Below the pieces are notes generated by a model. That model ran no database searches and was not told the DNA's origin. It saw only the letters and a list, made by a program, of their open reading frames with translations. A DNA stretch of 64,000 nt, taken from assembly GCF_001885215.1 (NCBI RefSeq), contig NZ_CP018091.1, positions 496,001 to 560,000 of the forward strand, in the 5' to 3' direction. Within the stretch, counting starts at the first letter, position 1; every line of letters begins with the position of its first letter. Positions 50,704 to 59,512 of the stretch are shown here, piece by piece. This stretch comes from Synechococcus sp. SynAce01. GTDB lineage: Bacteria; Cyanobacteriota; Cyanobacteriia; PCC-6307; Cyanobiaceae. The position numbers were made by a program, and so were the translations under genes.

Positions 50704-51812
50704 GGCGCCAACGCCTCTTCAACCATGCGGAACCCATAGTCTCCCGCCGCCTCGACCAACTGGTGCACCAGATCCACAAGTGATACACCGCTGGCCTCCC
50801 ACAGCATCGGCACCATGCTCTGGCTGGTGAAGCCCGGCAGCGTGTTGATTTCGTTCAGCCAGAGGGTTTCAGCGCTTTCATCGTAAAAAAAGTCGACCCT
50901 GGCCAGCCCCGCCGCCGCCACCGCCTGGCAGGCCCGGATCGCCAGTCGTTGCAGTTCCGCCTGAATTCCAGCGGGCAAGCGGGCTGGGATCAGCGTGCGG
51001 CTCAAGCCAGCGGTGTATTTGGTCTGGTAGTCGTACCAGTCGGCCTCGAAGCAGATTTCACCCACCACCGACGCTTGCCACGTTGCTGCGGCGCCTGGCC
51101 CGCTCGCGCGCACCGCACATTCGAGTTCCCGCGCCGTTACCCCCTGCTCCACCACCAGACGGGGATCGAAGCGGGCCGCCTCTCGCAGGCCCTCCAGCAG
51201 GGAGCGGCGGTCTGTGGCCTTGCTGATTCCCACGGAGGAGCCCAGGTTGGCCGGCTTGACGAAACAGGGATAGCCGAGCTGACGCTCCAGCCTGCCCAGC
51301 AGCTGTTCAGGTTCGGCCTCAAGCTCAGCGGCCTGAACCGCCGCATAGGGGACCTGGGGTAATCCGGCGGCGGCGAAGGCGGCCTTCATCGCCTGCTTGT
51401 CCATGCCCACCGCCGAGCCGAGCACCCCGGAGCCCACGAACGGCACCTGCATCAGCTTGAACAGGCCCTGGATCGTGCCGTCTTCGCCATTGGGGCCATG
51501 CAGCACCGGAAACCAGACCTCCACATCCAGCGCTCCCTCGGGGAGCCCCTGGAAGCCATCCCGTTGCGGAGCCGCCGGGAGATCGGCAGCCGTGGCCGGC
51601 ACGCCCTGGCCCAGCACCACCTCGGCAAGGGCGGGAGGCCACCAATGGCCCCGCTGGTCGATGTAATAAGGCTTCACCTCATAGCGCGCGGCATTGGGGC
51701 CGCTGCGCAGGGCGCCGATCACGGTGATCGCCGATCGGATCGACACGGCATGCTCACCTGAGACACCCCCGAACACCAAGCCAAGGCAGCGGGGGGAGCG
51801 GGGCATACGCAA
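50700..51812 (-). CDS. ddl: D-alanine--D-alanine ligase
   Basis: Ddl joins two D-alanines with ATP for peptidoglycan. The 370-residue ATP-grasp product has [89 protein letters not shown], and the metal site [30 protein letters not shown] with the [10 protein letters not shown] end. The [11 protein letters not shown] loop is of the Ddl (not VanA) type. It follows miaB by 60 bases on the same strand. Confidence 0.97.
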   Translation of the reverse strand: MRMPRSPRCLGLVFGGVSGEHAVSIRSAITVIGALRSGPNAARYEVKPYYIDQRGHWWPPALAEVVLGQGVPATAADLPAAPQRDGFQGLPEGALDVEVWFPVLHGPNGEDGTIQGLFKLMQVPFVGSGVLGSAVGMDKQAMKAAFAAAGLPQVPYAAVQAAELEAEPEQLLGRLERQLGYPCFVKPANLGSSVGISKATDRRSLLEGLREAARFDPRLVVEQGVTARELECAVRASGPGAAATWQASVVGEICFEADWYDYQTKYTAGLSRTLIPARLPAGIQAELQRLAIRACQAVAAAGLARVDFFYDESAETLWLNEINTLPGFTSQSMVPMLWEASGVSLVDLVHQLVEAAGDYGFRMVEEALAP

Positions 51813-51872
51813 GGGAAGGGCCGGATCGGCGCCAAACGTATCAGCGATCGGGGTTCTGCCCAGGGGCAGGGC

Positions 51873-53240
51873 TCAGCGCACGGCCAGGCCGCTGAGCGAG
51901 AAAGCCCGCACCGACTCGATCTGGACCATCACCCGATCACCGGCTTGGTAGATCTTTTCCCCGCCTGTTTGAGTTGCCGGGAAGAAGGTGAGCCGGTTGG
52001 TGCGGGTCCGGCCCATCAGCTGGGAGGGATCGCGGGGGTTGCTCCCCTCCACCAGCACCTCCTCGCGGCGGCCCAGGTAACGGCCACTGCGCCGGCGGGC
52101 TTCACTCTCCACCAGGGCATTGAGCTGCTGGAGCCGCTCCACCTTGACGGCCTCACTCACCTGTCCTGGCCAGGTGGCGGCAGGGGTGTTGGGGCGCGGC
52201 GAGTAGGCGGCGGTGTTGAGCAGGTCGAAGCCGATCTCCTCCACCAGGTCCATGGTGGCGCGGAACTGGGCCTCGGATTCGCCCGGAAAGCCCACAATCG
52301 CGTCGGCACTGATCGCCGCATCGGGCATCTGCTGGCGGATGCGCTCGATGATCCGCTTGTAGCGGCTGACGCTGTAGCCGCGCGCCATTGCCTTGAGCAG
52401 GGCGTCATCGCCGCTCTGAAAAGGGATGTGAAAGTGTTCGCACACCTTGCTCAGCGAGGCGCAGGCGTCGATCAGCCGTTCGGTGAAGTAGCGGGGGTGG
52501 CTGGTGGCGAAGCGGATGCGCTCGATCCCTTCGACGTCGTGAATGTGATGGAGCAGGTCGGTGAGCGTGTGCTGACGCCGACCCTCGGCAGTGATGCCGG
52601 GCAAGTCACGACCGTAGGCATCAATGTTCTGGCCCAGCAGGGTGATTTCGCGGTAGCCCCGAGCCGCCAGGGCTTCGATCTCCTGGCGGATCGTCTCGGG
52701 GGTTCGCGACTGCTCCTGACCCCGCACCGCCGGCACAACGCAATAGGTGCAGCGCTCGTTGCAGCCGTAGATCACATTCACCCAACCGCAGACCGCGCTG
52801 TCGCGGCGGGCCGTGGTGATGTCTTCAAGGATGTGATGCTCGCCGGTGGCCACCACCTGCTGACCGCTCTCCACCTGCTCCAGCAAGATGCCCAGGCGGT
52901 TGGCGTGCTGGGGCCCCATGACCAGATCCAGTTCGGGCACCCGCCGCAGCAGGCTCTCACCCTCCTGCTGGGCCACGCAGCCGGCCACCACGAGGGTGAG
53001 ATTGGGATTGAGGCGTTTGCGCTGGGCCTGGCGGCCCAGGTAGCTGTAGACCTTCTGCTCAGCGTTGTCGCGGATCGTGCAGGTGTTGTAGAGCACCAGA
53101 TCAGCGCTGTGCTCATCGGTTCCAGGGGCATAACCCATGGTTTCGAGAATCCCGGCCATCCGCTCGGAATCCGCCTTGTTCATCTGGCAGCCGAAGGTGG
53201 TGATCCAATAGCTGCCCCGGCGCGTCAGGGTCGGTGTCAT
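51873..53240 (-). CDS. miaB: tRNA-2-methylthio-N6-dimethylallyladenosine synthase
   Basis: MiaB adds the methylthio group to i6A37 of tRNAs reading UNN codons, using two iron-sulfur clusters. The 455-residue product begins with the MTTase domain ([18 protein letters not shown], first cluster cysteine at 18, then [15 protein letters not shown] and [11 protein letters not shown]). The radical SAM motif is [16 protein letters not shown] (about 155-170), and a C-terminal TRAM domain ends the chain. I start at ATG 53240 ([10 protein letters not shown]); the frame is open upstream only across the divergent gene. Confidence 0.95.
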   Translation of the reverse strand: MTPTLTRRGSYWITTFGCQMNKADSERMAGILETMGYAPGTDEHSADLVLYNTCTIRDNAEQKVYSYLGRQAQRKRLNPNLTLVVAGCVAQQEGESLLRRVPELDLVMGPQHANRLGILLEQVESGQQVVATGEHHILEDITTARRDSAVCGWVNVIYGCNERCTYCVVPAVRGQEQSRTPETIRQEIEALAARGYREITLLGQNIDAYGRDLPGITAEGRRQHTLTDLLHHIHDVEGIERIRFATSHPRYFTERLIDACASLSKVCEHFHIPFQSGDDALLKAMARGYSVSRYKRIIERIRQQMPDAAISADAIVGFPGESEAQFRATMDLVEEIGFDLLNTAAYSPRPNTPAATWPGQVSEAVKVERLQQLNALVESEARRRSGRYLGRREEVLVEGSNPRDPSQLMGRTRTNRLTFFPATQTGGEKIYQAGDRVMVQIESVRAFSLSGLAVR

Positions 53241-53274
53241 CCTCTCAGTCTCAACCACGGCAAACACTGGGTCC

Positions 53275-54378
53275 ATGCAAGGGCGCCTGCAGCGATTTTC
53301 GCTCATCAAAGACGTGCCGCTGGCGATCAGTCGCGGCACGACCGCTTCGGTCGAACGCCTGCTGGTGGAGGTGGAGCACGGGGGCCTGATCGGCCAGGGC
53401 GAAACCGGCGGCTTCGAAACAGGTCATCGTCACTTCAGCACTGACGCCGTGGCCGAGGAGCTGGAGCGGGTGCTGCCCCAGCTGGAGGGCCTGGGTGCCA
53501 ACGGCACAGCCCAGGATCCCTCAGCCTGGCAAGCGCTGGAGCCCCTGCTGGCACCCCTCTCGCCACCGGCCCGCTGTGGCCTGGATCTGGCCCTGCACGA
53601 CTGGTGGGGCAAGCGCCTCGAGCAGCCGCTCTGGCGGCTCTGGGGACTGGAGCGCCAGGCCTGCAGTCCCACCAGCATCACCCTCGGCCTCGGCTCCACA
53701 GAAGCGGTGCTCGCCAGGCTGGAGCGTTGGGGCCAGCAGCTGGGCGTCACTCCGATTCGCATCAAATTGAAACTGGGCAGCCCCGACGGTCCAGGCCATG
53801 ACCGGGCCCTGGTGCGCACAGTTGGCCAGGCCCTGGCGGGGCCGATGGCCGGCAGCCAGGCCGAGCTCCAGGTGGATGCCAATGGCGGCTGGGACCTGGC
53901 CACCGCCTGTCAGCTGATTCCCTGGCTGGCCGAGCAGGGGGTGGTGCTGGTGGAGCAGCCGCTGCCCGCCCTGGCCGATCCGGACGCTGACACTGCCGGC
54001 TTCGCCGCCCTTGACACCCACTGCCCGATCCCGCTGGTGGCCGATGAGAGCTGCTGGGACCTGGCCGATCTGCTGCGGCTGGCTCCCCATGTGGATGGGG
54101 TGAACATCAAGTTGCTCAAAACCGGCGGGCTGCGTGAGGCCGTGCTGATGGCCCAGACGGCCCGCAGGCTCGGTCTCGATCTGATGCTGGGCTGCTATTC
54201 CGACAGCGCCCTTCTCAATGGCGCCGCGGCCCAGTTGCTGCCCCTGGTGCGCTGGCCGGATCTCGACAGCCATCTCAACTTGATCAACGACCGCTTCGAG
54301 GGACCCGATCGCTGCGGCGACCTGGTGCAGCCCTCGCTGCGCCCGGGCCTGGGCGTGATCGCCTCAGCGCGATGCTGA
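53275..54378 (+). CDS. enolase-superfamily epimerase/racemase (dipeptide epimerase, DgcA-like)
   Basis: A 367-residue muconate-lactonising-type member of the enolase superfamily. It has the catalytic KxK near 164-166 (IRIKLKLGS), metal ligands in [11 protein letters not shown] (about 202), VLVEQPLP (about 228) and PLVADESCW (about 255), and the second lysine in [15 protein letters not shown]. This is the pattern of L-Ala-D/L-Glu epimerases and of N-acetyl-D-glutamate racemase DgcA. The next gene, a DUF1611 protein that overlaps it by 7 bases, is the partner seen in the DgcN-DgcA D-glutamate pathway, so DgcA is a reasonable reading. Dipeptide epimerisation in murein recycling is the alternative. 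Confidence 0.85.
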   Translation: MQGRLQRFSLIKDVPLAISRGTTASVERLLVEVEHGGLIGQGETGGFETGHRHFSTDAVAEELERVLPQLEGLGANGTAQDPSAWQALEPLLAPLSPPARCGLDLALHDWWGKRLEQPLWRLWGLERQACSPTSITLGLGSTEAVLARLERWGQQLGVTPIRIKLKLGSPDGPGHDRALVRTVGQALAGPMAGSQAELQVDANGGWDLATACQLIPWLAEQGVVLVEQPLPALADPDADTAGFAALDTHCPIPLVADESCWDLADLLRLAPHVDGVNIKLLKTGGLREAVLMAQTARRLGLDLMLGCYSDSALLNGAAAQLLPLVRWPDLDSHLNLINDRFEGPDRCGDLVQPSLRPGLGVIASARC

Positions 54379-55484
54379 GCGCCACAGCGCCGATCGTGCT
54401 GCTGCTGCACGGGGGGCTCGACAACCTCTCCGGCAAGACCGGCCTGGCCCTGTTGCGCTACCGGCCGGGGCCGATCGTGGCGGTGGTGGATCCGGGCCAT
54501 GCCGGCGGCAGCCTGGAGGCGATCACCGGCATCCGGCGGTCGGTGCCCGTGGTGGGCGATCTGCGCTCTTCCCTCGCCTATGGGCCCCAGGTGGCGGTGG
54601 TGGGCCTGGCCCCTTCCGGTGGAACCTTGCCAGCCGGGCTCCGCAACGACCTGCTGGTCGCCCTCGACGCCGGCCTGTCGGTGGCCAGCGGCCTGCACAC
54701 CCGCCTTGGCGACGACCCTGAGCTGGCGGCACAATGCCAGCCGGATCGGTGGATCTGGGATCTGCGCAAGGAACCGCCGGGTCTGGAGGTGGCCAGCGGC
54801 CAGGCCGCTGGCCTGGGCGGCCAGCGGATCCTCACGCTGGGAACCGACATGGCCGTTGGCAAAATGAGCGCCTGCCTTGAGCTGGTGGCCGCAGCGAGGC
54901 GCCAGGGTTGCGCAGCCCGCTTCGTCGGCACAGGGCAAGCAGGCATCCTGATCAGCGGAGCCGGCGTGCCCCTCGATGCGGTCCGGGTCGACTACGCCGC
55001 TGGCGCCGTGGAGCAGGCGGTGCTGCAGGCCGCCGCAGGGGCCGGGCCCAACGCCACCTTGTTCGTGGAAGGCCAGGGTTCGCTCTGCCATCCCGGCTCC
55101 AGCGCCAGCCTGCCCCTGATCCGCGGCTGCCAGCCCACCGGCTTCCTGCTGGTGCACCGGGCGGGCCAGACCCATGTCAAGAACCATCCGAGCATTCCCC
55201 TGCCGCCCTTAGCCGAGCTGATCGCCACAATCGAGCAGCTGGCCACCCTCGGCCGATCGGACCCAGCCAGCCCGGCTCCGCAGGTGCGCGCCGTGGCACT
55301 GAACACGGCGCTGCTCAGCGAAGCGGAAGCCCAGAGCCAGGCCGCCGCCATCGAGACGGAAACCGGACTGACCTGCGCCGATCCGGTGAGAAGCTCCGCA
55401 GCAGCCGATCGGCTGCTGGAAGCGATAAGGGCGAGCGAGGGGATTCGAACCCCCGTATGGCGGCACCACAAGCCGCTGCCTTAA
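54372..55484 (+). CDS. DUF1611 family protein (DgcN-like N-acetyltransferase candidate)
   Basis: A 370-residue protein of the DUF1611 family. The N-terminal domain has IVLLLHGGLDNLSGKTGLALLRYRPGPIVAVVDPGHAG and VVGDLRSSLAYGPQVAVVGLAPSGGTLP. The C-terminal P-loop-like domain has LTLGTDMAVGKMSACLELVAAARRQG, FVGTGQAGILISGAGVPLDAVRVDYAAGAVEQAV and VEGQGSLCHPGSS. In some marine bacteria DUF1611 proteins (DgcN) acetylate D-glutamate and DgcA racemises the product. It overlaps the epimerase gene by 7 bases. Its last 18 codons lie antisense to tRNA-His, so the native stop may have been lost. Confidence 0.85.
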   Translation: MLSATAPIVLLLHGGLDNLSGKTGLALLRYRPGPIVAVVDPGHAGGSLEAITGIRRSVPVVGDLRSSLAYGPQVAVVGLAPSGGTLPAGLRNDLLVALDAGLSVASGLHTRLGDDPELAAQCQPDRWIWDLRKEPPGLEVASGQAAGLGGQRILTLGTDMAVGKMSACLELVAAARRQGCAARFVGTGQAGILISGAGVPLDAVRVDYAAGAVEQAVLQAAAGAGPNATLFVEGQGSLCHPGSSASLPLIRGCQPTGFLLVHRAGQTHVKNHPSIPLPPLAELIATIEQLATLGRSDPASPAPQVRAVALNTALLSEAEAQSQAAAIETETGLTCADPVRSSAAADRLLEAIRASEGIRTPVWRHHKPLP

Positions 55485-55503
55485 CCACTTGGCGACGCCC
55501 GCC
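55430..55503 (-). tRNA. tRNA-His (GUG anticodon)
   Basis: The reverse strand folds as tRNA with anticodon loop CTTGTGG (anticodon GTG) on stem GCGGC/GCCGC. The D arm is GCCAAGTGGTTAAGGC, the T arm GGGGGTTCGAATCCCC. The 5' end carries the extra G(-1) that pairs with C73, the identity mark of tRNA-His. CCA is not encoded. The 5' two thirds of the gene lie antisense to the end of the DUF1611 gene. Confidence 0.93.
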
Positions 55504-55564
55504 GTGGTCTTTGCCAATGTATCAAGCAGCCCTGCCCCCTGACTTGCCCCGTGCGCCATCCGCC

Positions 55565-55990
55565 ATGACGATCCGATGGAGAACGTTGGCCATCGCCGCT
55601 GCGGGTCTCGGCGGTGGCGCCTTGGCCCTGGCCTTCACCAATCCAGGTCCGCCCGAATTTGAAGACTTTGCTTCCGAACAGCTGGTCGAGAGGGCGATTG
55701 GCGAGGTCTGCGGGCCCGATGGCCTACCGGCACCGCTAAGGCTTGTGATCAAGAATTGCCCGGAGCTGATCCGTGGCCAGCGCCAGATGCTCGGAAGCCT
55801 GGCTGGGCAGAGCAGCCGGCGCCAGAACTTCGGGCTGTTCAGCCTCTACCGCACAGCGATTGGCGGCCCGTCCGTGCTGCCCTTCCTCAGCCTTCCCACC
55901 TACCACGCCCTCACCTTGGCGGGGGCAGGCCAATTCGTGATCCTGAGGACATCCAGTGACGCCAACGACTCCTCCCCCGGCAATCCCTAA
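55565..55990 (+). CDS. DUF4359 domain-containing protein
   Basis: A 141-residue cyanobacterial protein with an N-terminal signal or anchor (LAIAAAGLGGGALALAF). It continues TNPGPPEFEDFASEQLVERA, then EVCGPDGLPAPLRLVIKNCPELIRGQR, NFGLFSLYRTAIGG and LTLAGAGQFVIL. The TNPxxxxFExFAxxxLV start and the two cysteines are DUF4359 hallmarks. I start at ATG 55565; ATG 55517 in frame would add 16 residues. Expected in the periplasm or lumen. Function unknown. Confidence 0.85.
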   Translation: MTIRWRTLAIAAAGLGGGALALAFTNPGPPEFEDFASEQLVERAIGEVCGPDGLPAPLRLVIKNCPELIRGQRQMLGSLAGQSSRRQNFGLFSLYRTAIGGPSVLPFLSLPTYHALTLAGAGQFVILRTSSDANDSSPGNP

Positions 55991-56014
55991 TCAGGGCTTG
56001 GCAGCACAGCGCCG

Positions 56015-57373
56015 ATGACGGACCCGACGTTGAACCCAGCGCAAGTGACCACGCCGGACGGCCTGCCGCCATTGAGGCTGCCGCGCAGCCTGCTCGACCC
56101 GCTGCGCAGCGACCTGCCCCGCGCCGATGGCGAAGGACTGGTGAGCGTGCGCCTCGGCCATTCAGCCGGCCGGATCACCAGCATCAGCGCCTACAGCCCC
56201 CAGCCGGGTGAGCTGTTGCCGCTGGCGCTCACGCCCCTACTTGAGCCCCATGCCCACCTCGACAAGGCCTTCACCTGGGAGCGCCACCCCAATGGCTACG
56301 GCACCATGGCCGGCGCCCTGGCGGCCAACCAACAGGAGCACCTCCAGCGCTCACAGGAGCAGGTATGGCAGCGGGGCGAACGGGGCCTGCAGCAGGCGTG
56401 GCGCCAGGGCTCCCGGGCCATGCGCAGCCATGTGGACAGCGCCGGGCCTGCTGCGGAGGCCAGCTGGGAGGCCCTGCTGGACCTGCAACAGCGCTGGCAG
56501 CAGCGGCTGACCCTGCAACTGGTGGCCTTGGTCCCGGTCGGGCACTGGGCCACGACCGCGGGGGCCCGGCTGGCCAGACGCCTGGCCAGCCGGGCCGGGC
56601 CAGCGACGGATGGGAGCTCCCTGCCGATCCTGCTCGGTGGGGTTCTCGGCGCCCCCTTCTCGGCCGATGCCGGCGAGCGAGCCGGATTGCAGGCTCTGCT
56701 GCGCTTGGCTGACGAGCTTGGCTGCGGTGTCGACCTGCACGTCGATGAAAGCAGCGGCGAAGGCGGCAGCGCTGGAGCAGGCGTCGCCCTGGTGGCCCGG
56801 CTGGTGAGGGAGCAGCGAATCGCCATTCCCGTGACCTGCAGCCACAGCGCCAGCATGTCCCAGCTTTCCAGCCGTCGCTGCTTGGACCTGGCCGACGTGA
56901 TCGCCGAGGCGGGGCTGGCCGTGGTGGCCCTGCCTCCCACCAACCTCTGGTTGCTGGGCCACCACGGTGGGGACACGCCGAACTCGCGACCGATGGCGCC
57001 GATCCGCCAACTTCAGCGGGCCGGCGTGACTGTGGCAATTGGTGGAGATAACGTCCAGGATCCCTGGTTTCCAGGCGGTGATTTCGATCCGCTCGAACTG
57101 TTGCGGCTGTCGGTGACAGCCGCCCACCTAGCCCCATGGCAACGCCAGGGTCTGATGCCGTTCACCACCGCTGCGGCCAGGCTGATGGGGCTGGCCTGGG
57201 ACGGGGTGCTGCGCGAAGGGGCGCCCGCTGACCTGATCCTCCTGGCCGCCAGCAACTGGAGCGACCTGCTGGCCCGCTGCCCGCAGCGGCGGGTGCTGCG
57301 CCAGGGCCAGTGGTTGCCCCCCCTGGAGGCTCCGGCCTTGCAGTCGCTGCTCGATGCCCTGCCCGTGGGGTAG
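56015..57373 (+). CDS. amidohydrolase, cytosine-deaminase-like
   Basis: A 452-residue metal-dependent hydrolase of the amidohydrolase superfamily. The metal site HxH is in PLLEPHAHLDKAFTWE (His79, His81), followed by the LDLHVDES-type histidine in GVDLHVDESSGEG, VTCSHSASMSQLS and the catalytic aspartate in VAIGGDNVQDPWFPGG. HAHLDK, HxDE and GxDNxxDxW are features of the CodA cytosine/isoguanine deaminase group. The true substrate (cytosine, pterin or other N-heterocycle) cannot be told. It begins 24 bases after the DUF4359 gene and is followed by an FAD-linked oxidase. Confidence 0.85.
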   Translation: MTDPTLNPAQVTTPDGLPPLRLPRSLLDPLRSDLPRADGEGLVSVRLGHSAGRITSISAYSPQPGELLPLALTPLLEPHAHLDKAFTWERHPNGYGTMAGALAANQQEHLQRSQEQVWQRGERGLQQAWRQGSRAMRSHVDSAGPAAEASWEALLDLQQRWQQRLTLQLVALVPVGHWATTAGARLARRLASRAGPATDGSSLPILLGGVLGAPFSADAGERAGLQALLRLADELGCGVDLHVDESSGEGGSAGAGVALVARLVREQRIAIPVTCSHSASMSQLSSRRCLDLADVIAEAGLAVVALPPTNLWLLGHHGGDTPNSRPMAPIRQLQRAGVTVAIGGDNVQDPWFPGGDFDPLELLRLSVTAAHLAPWQRQGLMPFTTAAARLMGLAWDGVLREGAPADLILLAASNWSDLLARCPQRRVLRQGQWLPPLEAPALQSLLDALPVG

Positions 57374-57426
57374 GGCCACCTGTCAGAACAAGCTCACCAT
57401 GGGCTTCGCCCTCTTTTCTTGCCGCC

Positions 57427-58872
57427 GTGTCCGTCAAGCCTGCCTTGAACCCCTTCCCTGAGGGCCTGCCCGAGGATCTGCCTGCAGCGGCCACGGCAGC
57501 CCAGTTGGCGGCGATCGAAACCGAACTCAGCGAGGCCAGCGGGGCCACCGGCTCAGGGCCAAAACTGGTGCATGACGGGCCAGAGCTGGCGCGCCTCTCG
57601 CGCGACTGTTTCGACTACTCACCGGTGTTGCAGCCCTTGCTGAGCGGCCGATTGGCCCAGCTGGTGGTCAAAGCCAGCCGCCTCGAGGAGGTGCTGGCCG
57701 TGGCCAAGGCCTGCAGCCGGCAGGGTGTTCCGTTGACCCTGCGCGGAAGCGGCACCGGCAATTACGGCCAGTGCGTGCCGCTCGCGGGCGGGGTGGTGCT
57801 CGACCTCAGTGGCCTGAACCGGATGCGGCAGCTCGAGGCCAGCTCTGGGATCGTCACGGCCGAAGCGGGCTGCCTGCTGGCCGACCTCGACCGTCAACTG
57901 TCGGTTTCAGGCCGCTCACTGCGGCTGGCCCCCAGCACCTGGCGCAGCGCCACCGTGGCTGGGTTCATCGCTGGCGGCTCCGGAGGCATCGGCTCCCTGC
58001 GCTGGGGATTCCTGCGCGATCCAGGCAATCTGATCGGCCTGGAGCTGGTGACCCTGGAGGCGGAACCCCGCCTGCTCCAGCTCGATGGAAGAGCAAGCCG
58101 GCCGATCAACCATGCCTACGGAACCAACGGCATCATCACGGCGGTCCGCCTGCCCACCGCCGCCGCCGTGAACTGGCAGCAACTGGTGGTGGAGTTCAGC
58201 CACTGGGAGCGCGCCCTCGAAGCCGCCCGGATGTTGCCTGGCACAGCCCTGCTGCTCCACAGCCTCTGCCTGCTGGAGGAAGCTGTGGCCCGTCAAATGC
58301 CAGCCATCGGCGGCCAAGGAGCAGGCGGCTGCCCAGCGGCCCGTGGCCATCGCCTGCTGCTGTTGGCGGCGCCCGATACGCTCGAAATCCTGCCCCACCT
58401 GCTGGCGGATCTGGGCGGGACCCTCATCTGGCAGGCGCCGGAACAGGGCCAGCGGGGGCTGCCGCTGCGGGAACTCTGCTGGAACCACACCACCCTGCAT
58501 GCGCGGGCCCATGACCCGGGCTGGACCTACCTGCAGATGCTGCTGCCCCAACCGGAAGCACCCTTCCTCTCGGCCCTGAAACAGCGCTGGGGCGAGGATC
58601 TGCTCTGGCACCTTGAGGGGGTGCGGCAACAGGGGAGCCAGCGGCTGGCGGCCCTTCCGCTGGTGCGCTGGCGCGGCGCAGAGTCCCTTGCCGAGCTGAT
58701 CGCTGAGGTCCACCAAAACGGCGGCCTGCTGTTCAACCCCCACGTCTTCAACGTCGAGGACGGCGGACTCGGTGTGGTCGATGCCGACCAGGTGTCAGCC
58801 AAACATTGCTATGACCCGGCCGGACTGCTCAACCCAGGCAAGTTACGGGGCTGGGCTGAGCGAAAGCGCTGA
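57427..58872 (+). CDS. FAD-linked oxidase (GlcD/PCMH-type FAD-binding)
   Basis: A 481-residue flavoprotein. The FAD-binding PCMH domain shows LVVKASRLEEVLAVAKACSRQGVPLTLRGSGTGNYGQCVPLAGGVVLDLSGLNRM (about 80-135), AEAGCLLADLDRQL, LAPSTWRSATVAGFIAGGSGGIGSLRWGFLRDPGNLIGLELVT. The C-terminal half ends with VVDADQVSAKHCYDPAGLLNPGKL, the usual family end. It probably oxidises a 2-hydroxy acid or alcohol. I start at GTG 57427, before the conserved region; no close ATG exists. Spacing to the amidohydrolase is 53 bases. Confidence 0.87.
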   Translation: MSVKPALNPFPEGLPEDLPAAATAAQLAAIETELSEASGATGSGPKLVHDGPELARLSRDCFDYSPVLQPLLSGRLAQLVVKASRLEEVLAVAKACSRQGVPLTLRGSGTGNYGQCVPLAGGVVLDLSGLNRMRQLEASSGIVTAEAGCLLADLDRQLSVSGRSLRLAPSTWRSATVAGFIAGGSGGIGSLRWGFLRDPGNLIGLELVTLEAEPRLLQLDGRASRPINHAYGTNGIITAVRLPTAAAVNWQQLVVEFSHWERALEAARMLPGTALLLHSLCLLEEAVARQMPAIGGQGAGGCPAARGHRLLLLAAPDTLEILPHLLADLGGTLIWQAPEQGQRGLPLRELCWNHTTLHARAHDPGWTYLQMLLPQPEAPFLSALKQRWGEDLLWHLEGVRQQGSQRLAALPLVRWRGAESLAELIAEVHQNGGLLFNPHVFNVEDGGLGVVDADQVSAKHCYDPAGLLNPGKLRGWAERKR

Positions 58873-58917
58873 AAGCAAGCATTGAGGAAAACGCTCAACA
58901 CTGCAGGCAGCCCGGGG

Positions 58918-59454
58918 TCAACGGCATTCGAGGCTGAGTCGGGTGCTGACGCCGGTGACCGGATGGGTGCCATGGGCCCGCAGGCAAAGTTGCCGTTGGT
59001 CGGCGCGATCGAGCAGGGCATCGCTGAAGTCGGCGTTCTCGATGCGGGCCTCACTGAAGTTGCTGCCAGCTCCAATCACGCCGCGCAGCAGGGCACCGCT
59101 GAAATCGGCACCGCTGAAGTCGACCCGGTCCATCAGGGCATCGCTGAGATCGGCCCCACGGAAATCGGCCCGCGAAAAACTGGCCTGGGTGAGGATCGAA
59201 CCGCGCAGGTCGGCGCCGGCGAAGTTGGCATCGGCGGCGGTGGCCCCGGCAAAGGAACTGAAGGCCAGGGCCTGGCCACTGAAATCAGTGCCGCTCTGAT
59301 CGGTGAGGGTGTAGTCGACCCGGTCCTGGAACAGGGCCTTGCCCTCGACCGCCAGCAGCGGTGCTGGAGATACAAGCGCCAGGCAGACCAGCGCAACGGC
59401 CCCGAGGCGGAGCAGCCAGCTCCAGGGCGGCTGGCCGTGGTCGATTCGCGCCAT
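58918..59454 (-). CDS. exported pentapeptide-repeat protein
   Basis: A 178-residue protein from ATG 59454 (MARIDHGQPPWSWLLRLG). It has a signal peptide ending near LLAVEG, then about 16 pentapeptide units: DFSGQALAFSSFAGATAADANFAGADLRGSILTQASFSRADFRGADLSDALMDRVDFSGADFSGALLRG and further. This forms a right-handed quadrilateral beta-helix. A C-terminal cap contains two cysteines (QLCLRAHG and LSLECR) that could form a disulfide. Lumenal pentapeptide proteins of this type are common in cyanobacteria. An ATG at 59502 in frame is an alternative start. It follows folC by 58 bases. Confidence 0.88.
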   Translation of the reverse strand: MARIDHGQPPWSWLLRLGAVALVCLALVSPAPLLAVEGKALFQDRVDYTLTDQSGTDFSGQALAFSSFAGATAADANFAGADLRGSILTQASFSRADFRGADLSDALMDRVDFSGADFSGALLRGVIGAGSNFSEARIENADFSDALLDRADQRQLCLRAHGTHPVTGVSTRLSLECR

Positions 59455-59512
59455 CTCTTCATCTCGCAACCACCGCCTCACTCTCACCCGGAACGGGTCC
59501 ATTCCTCACCCT

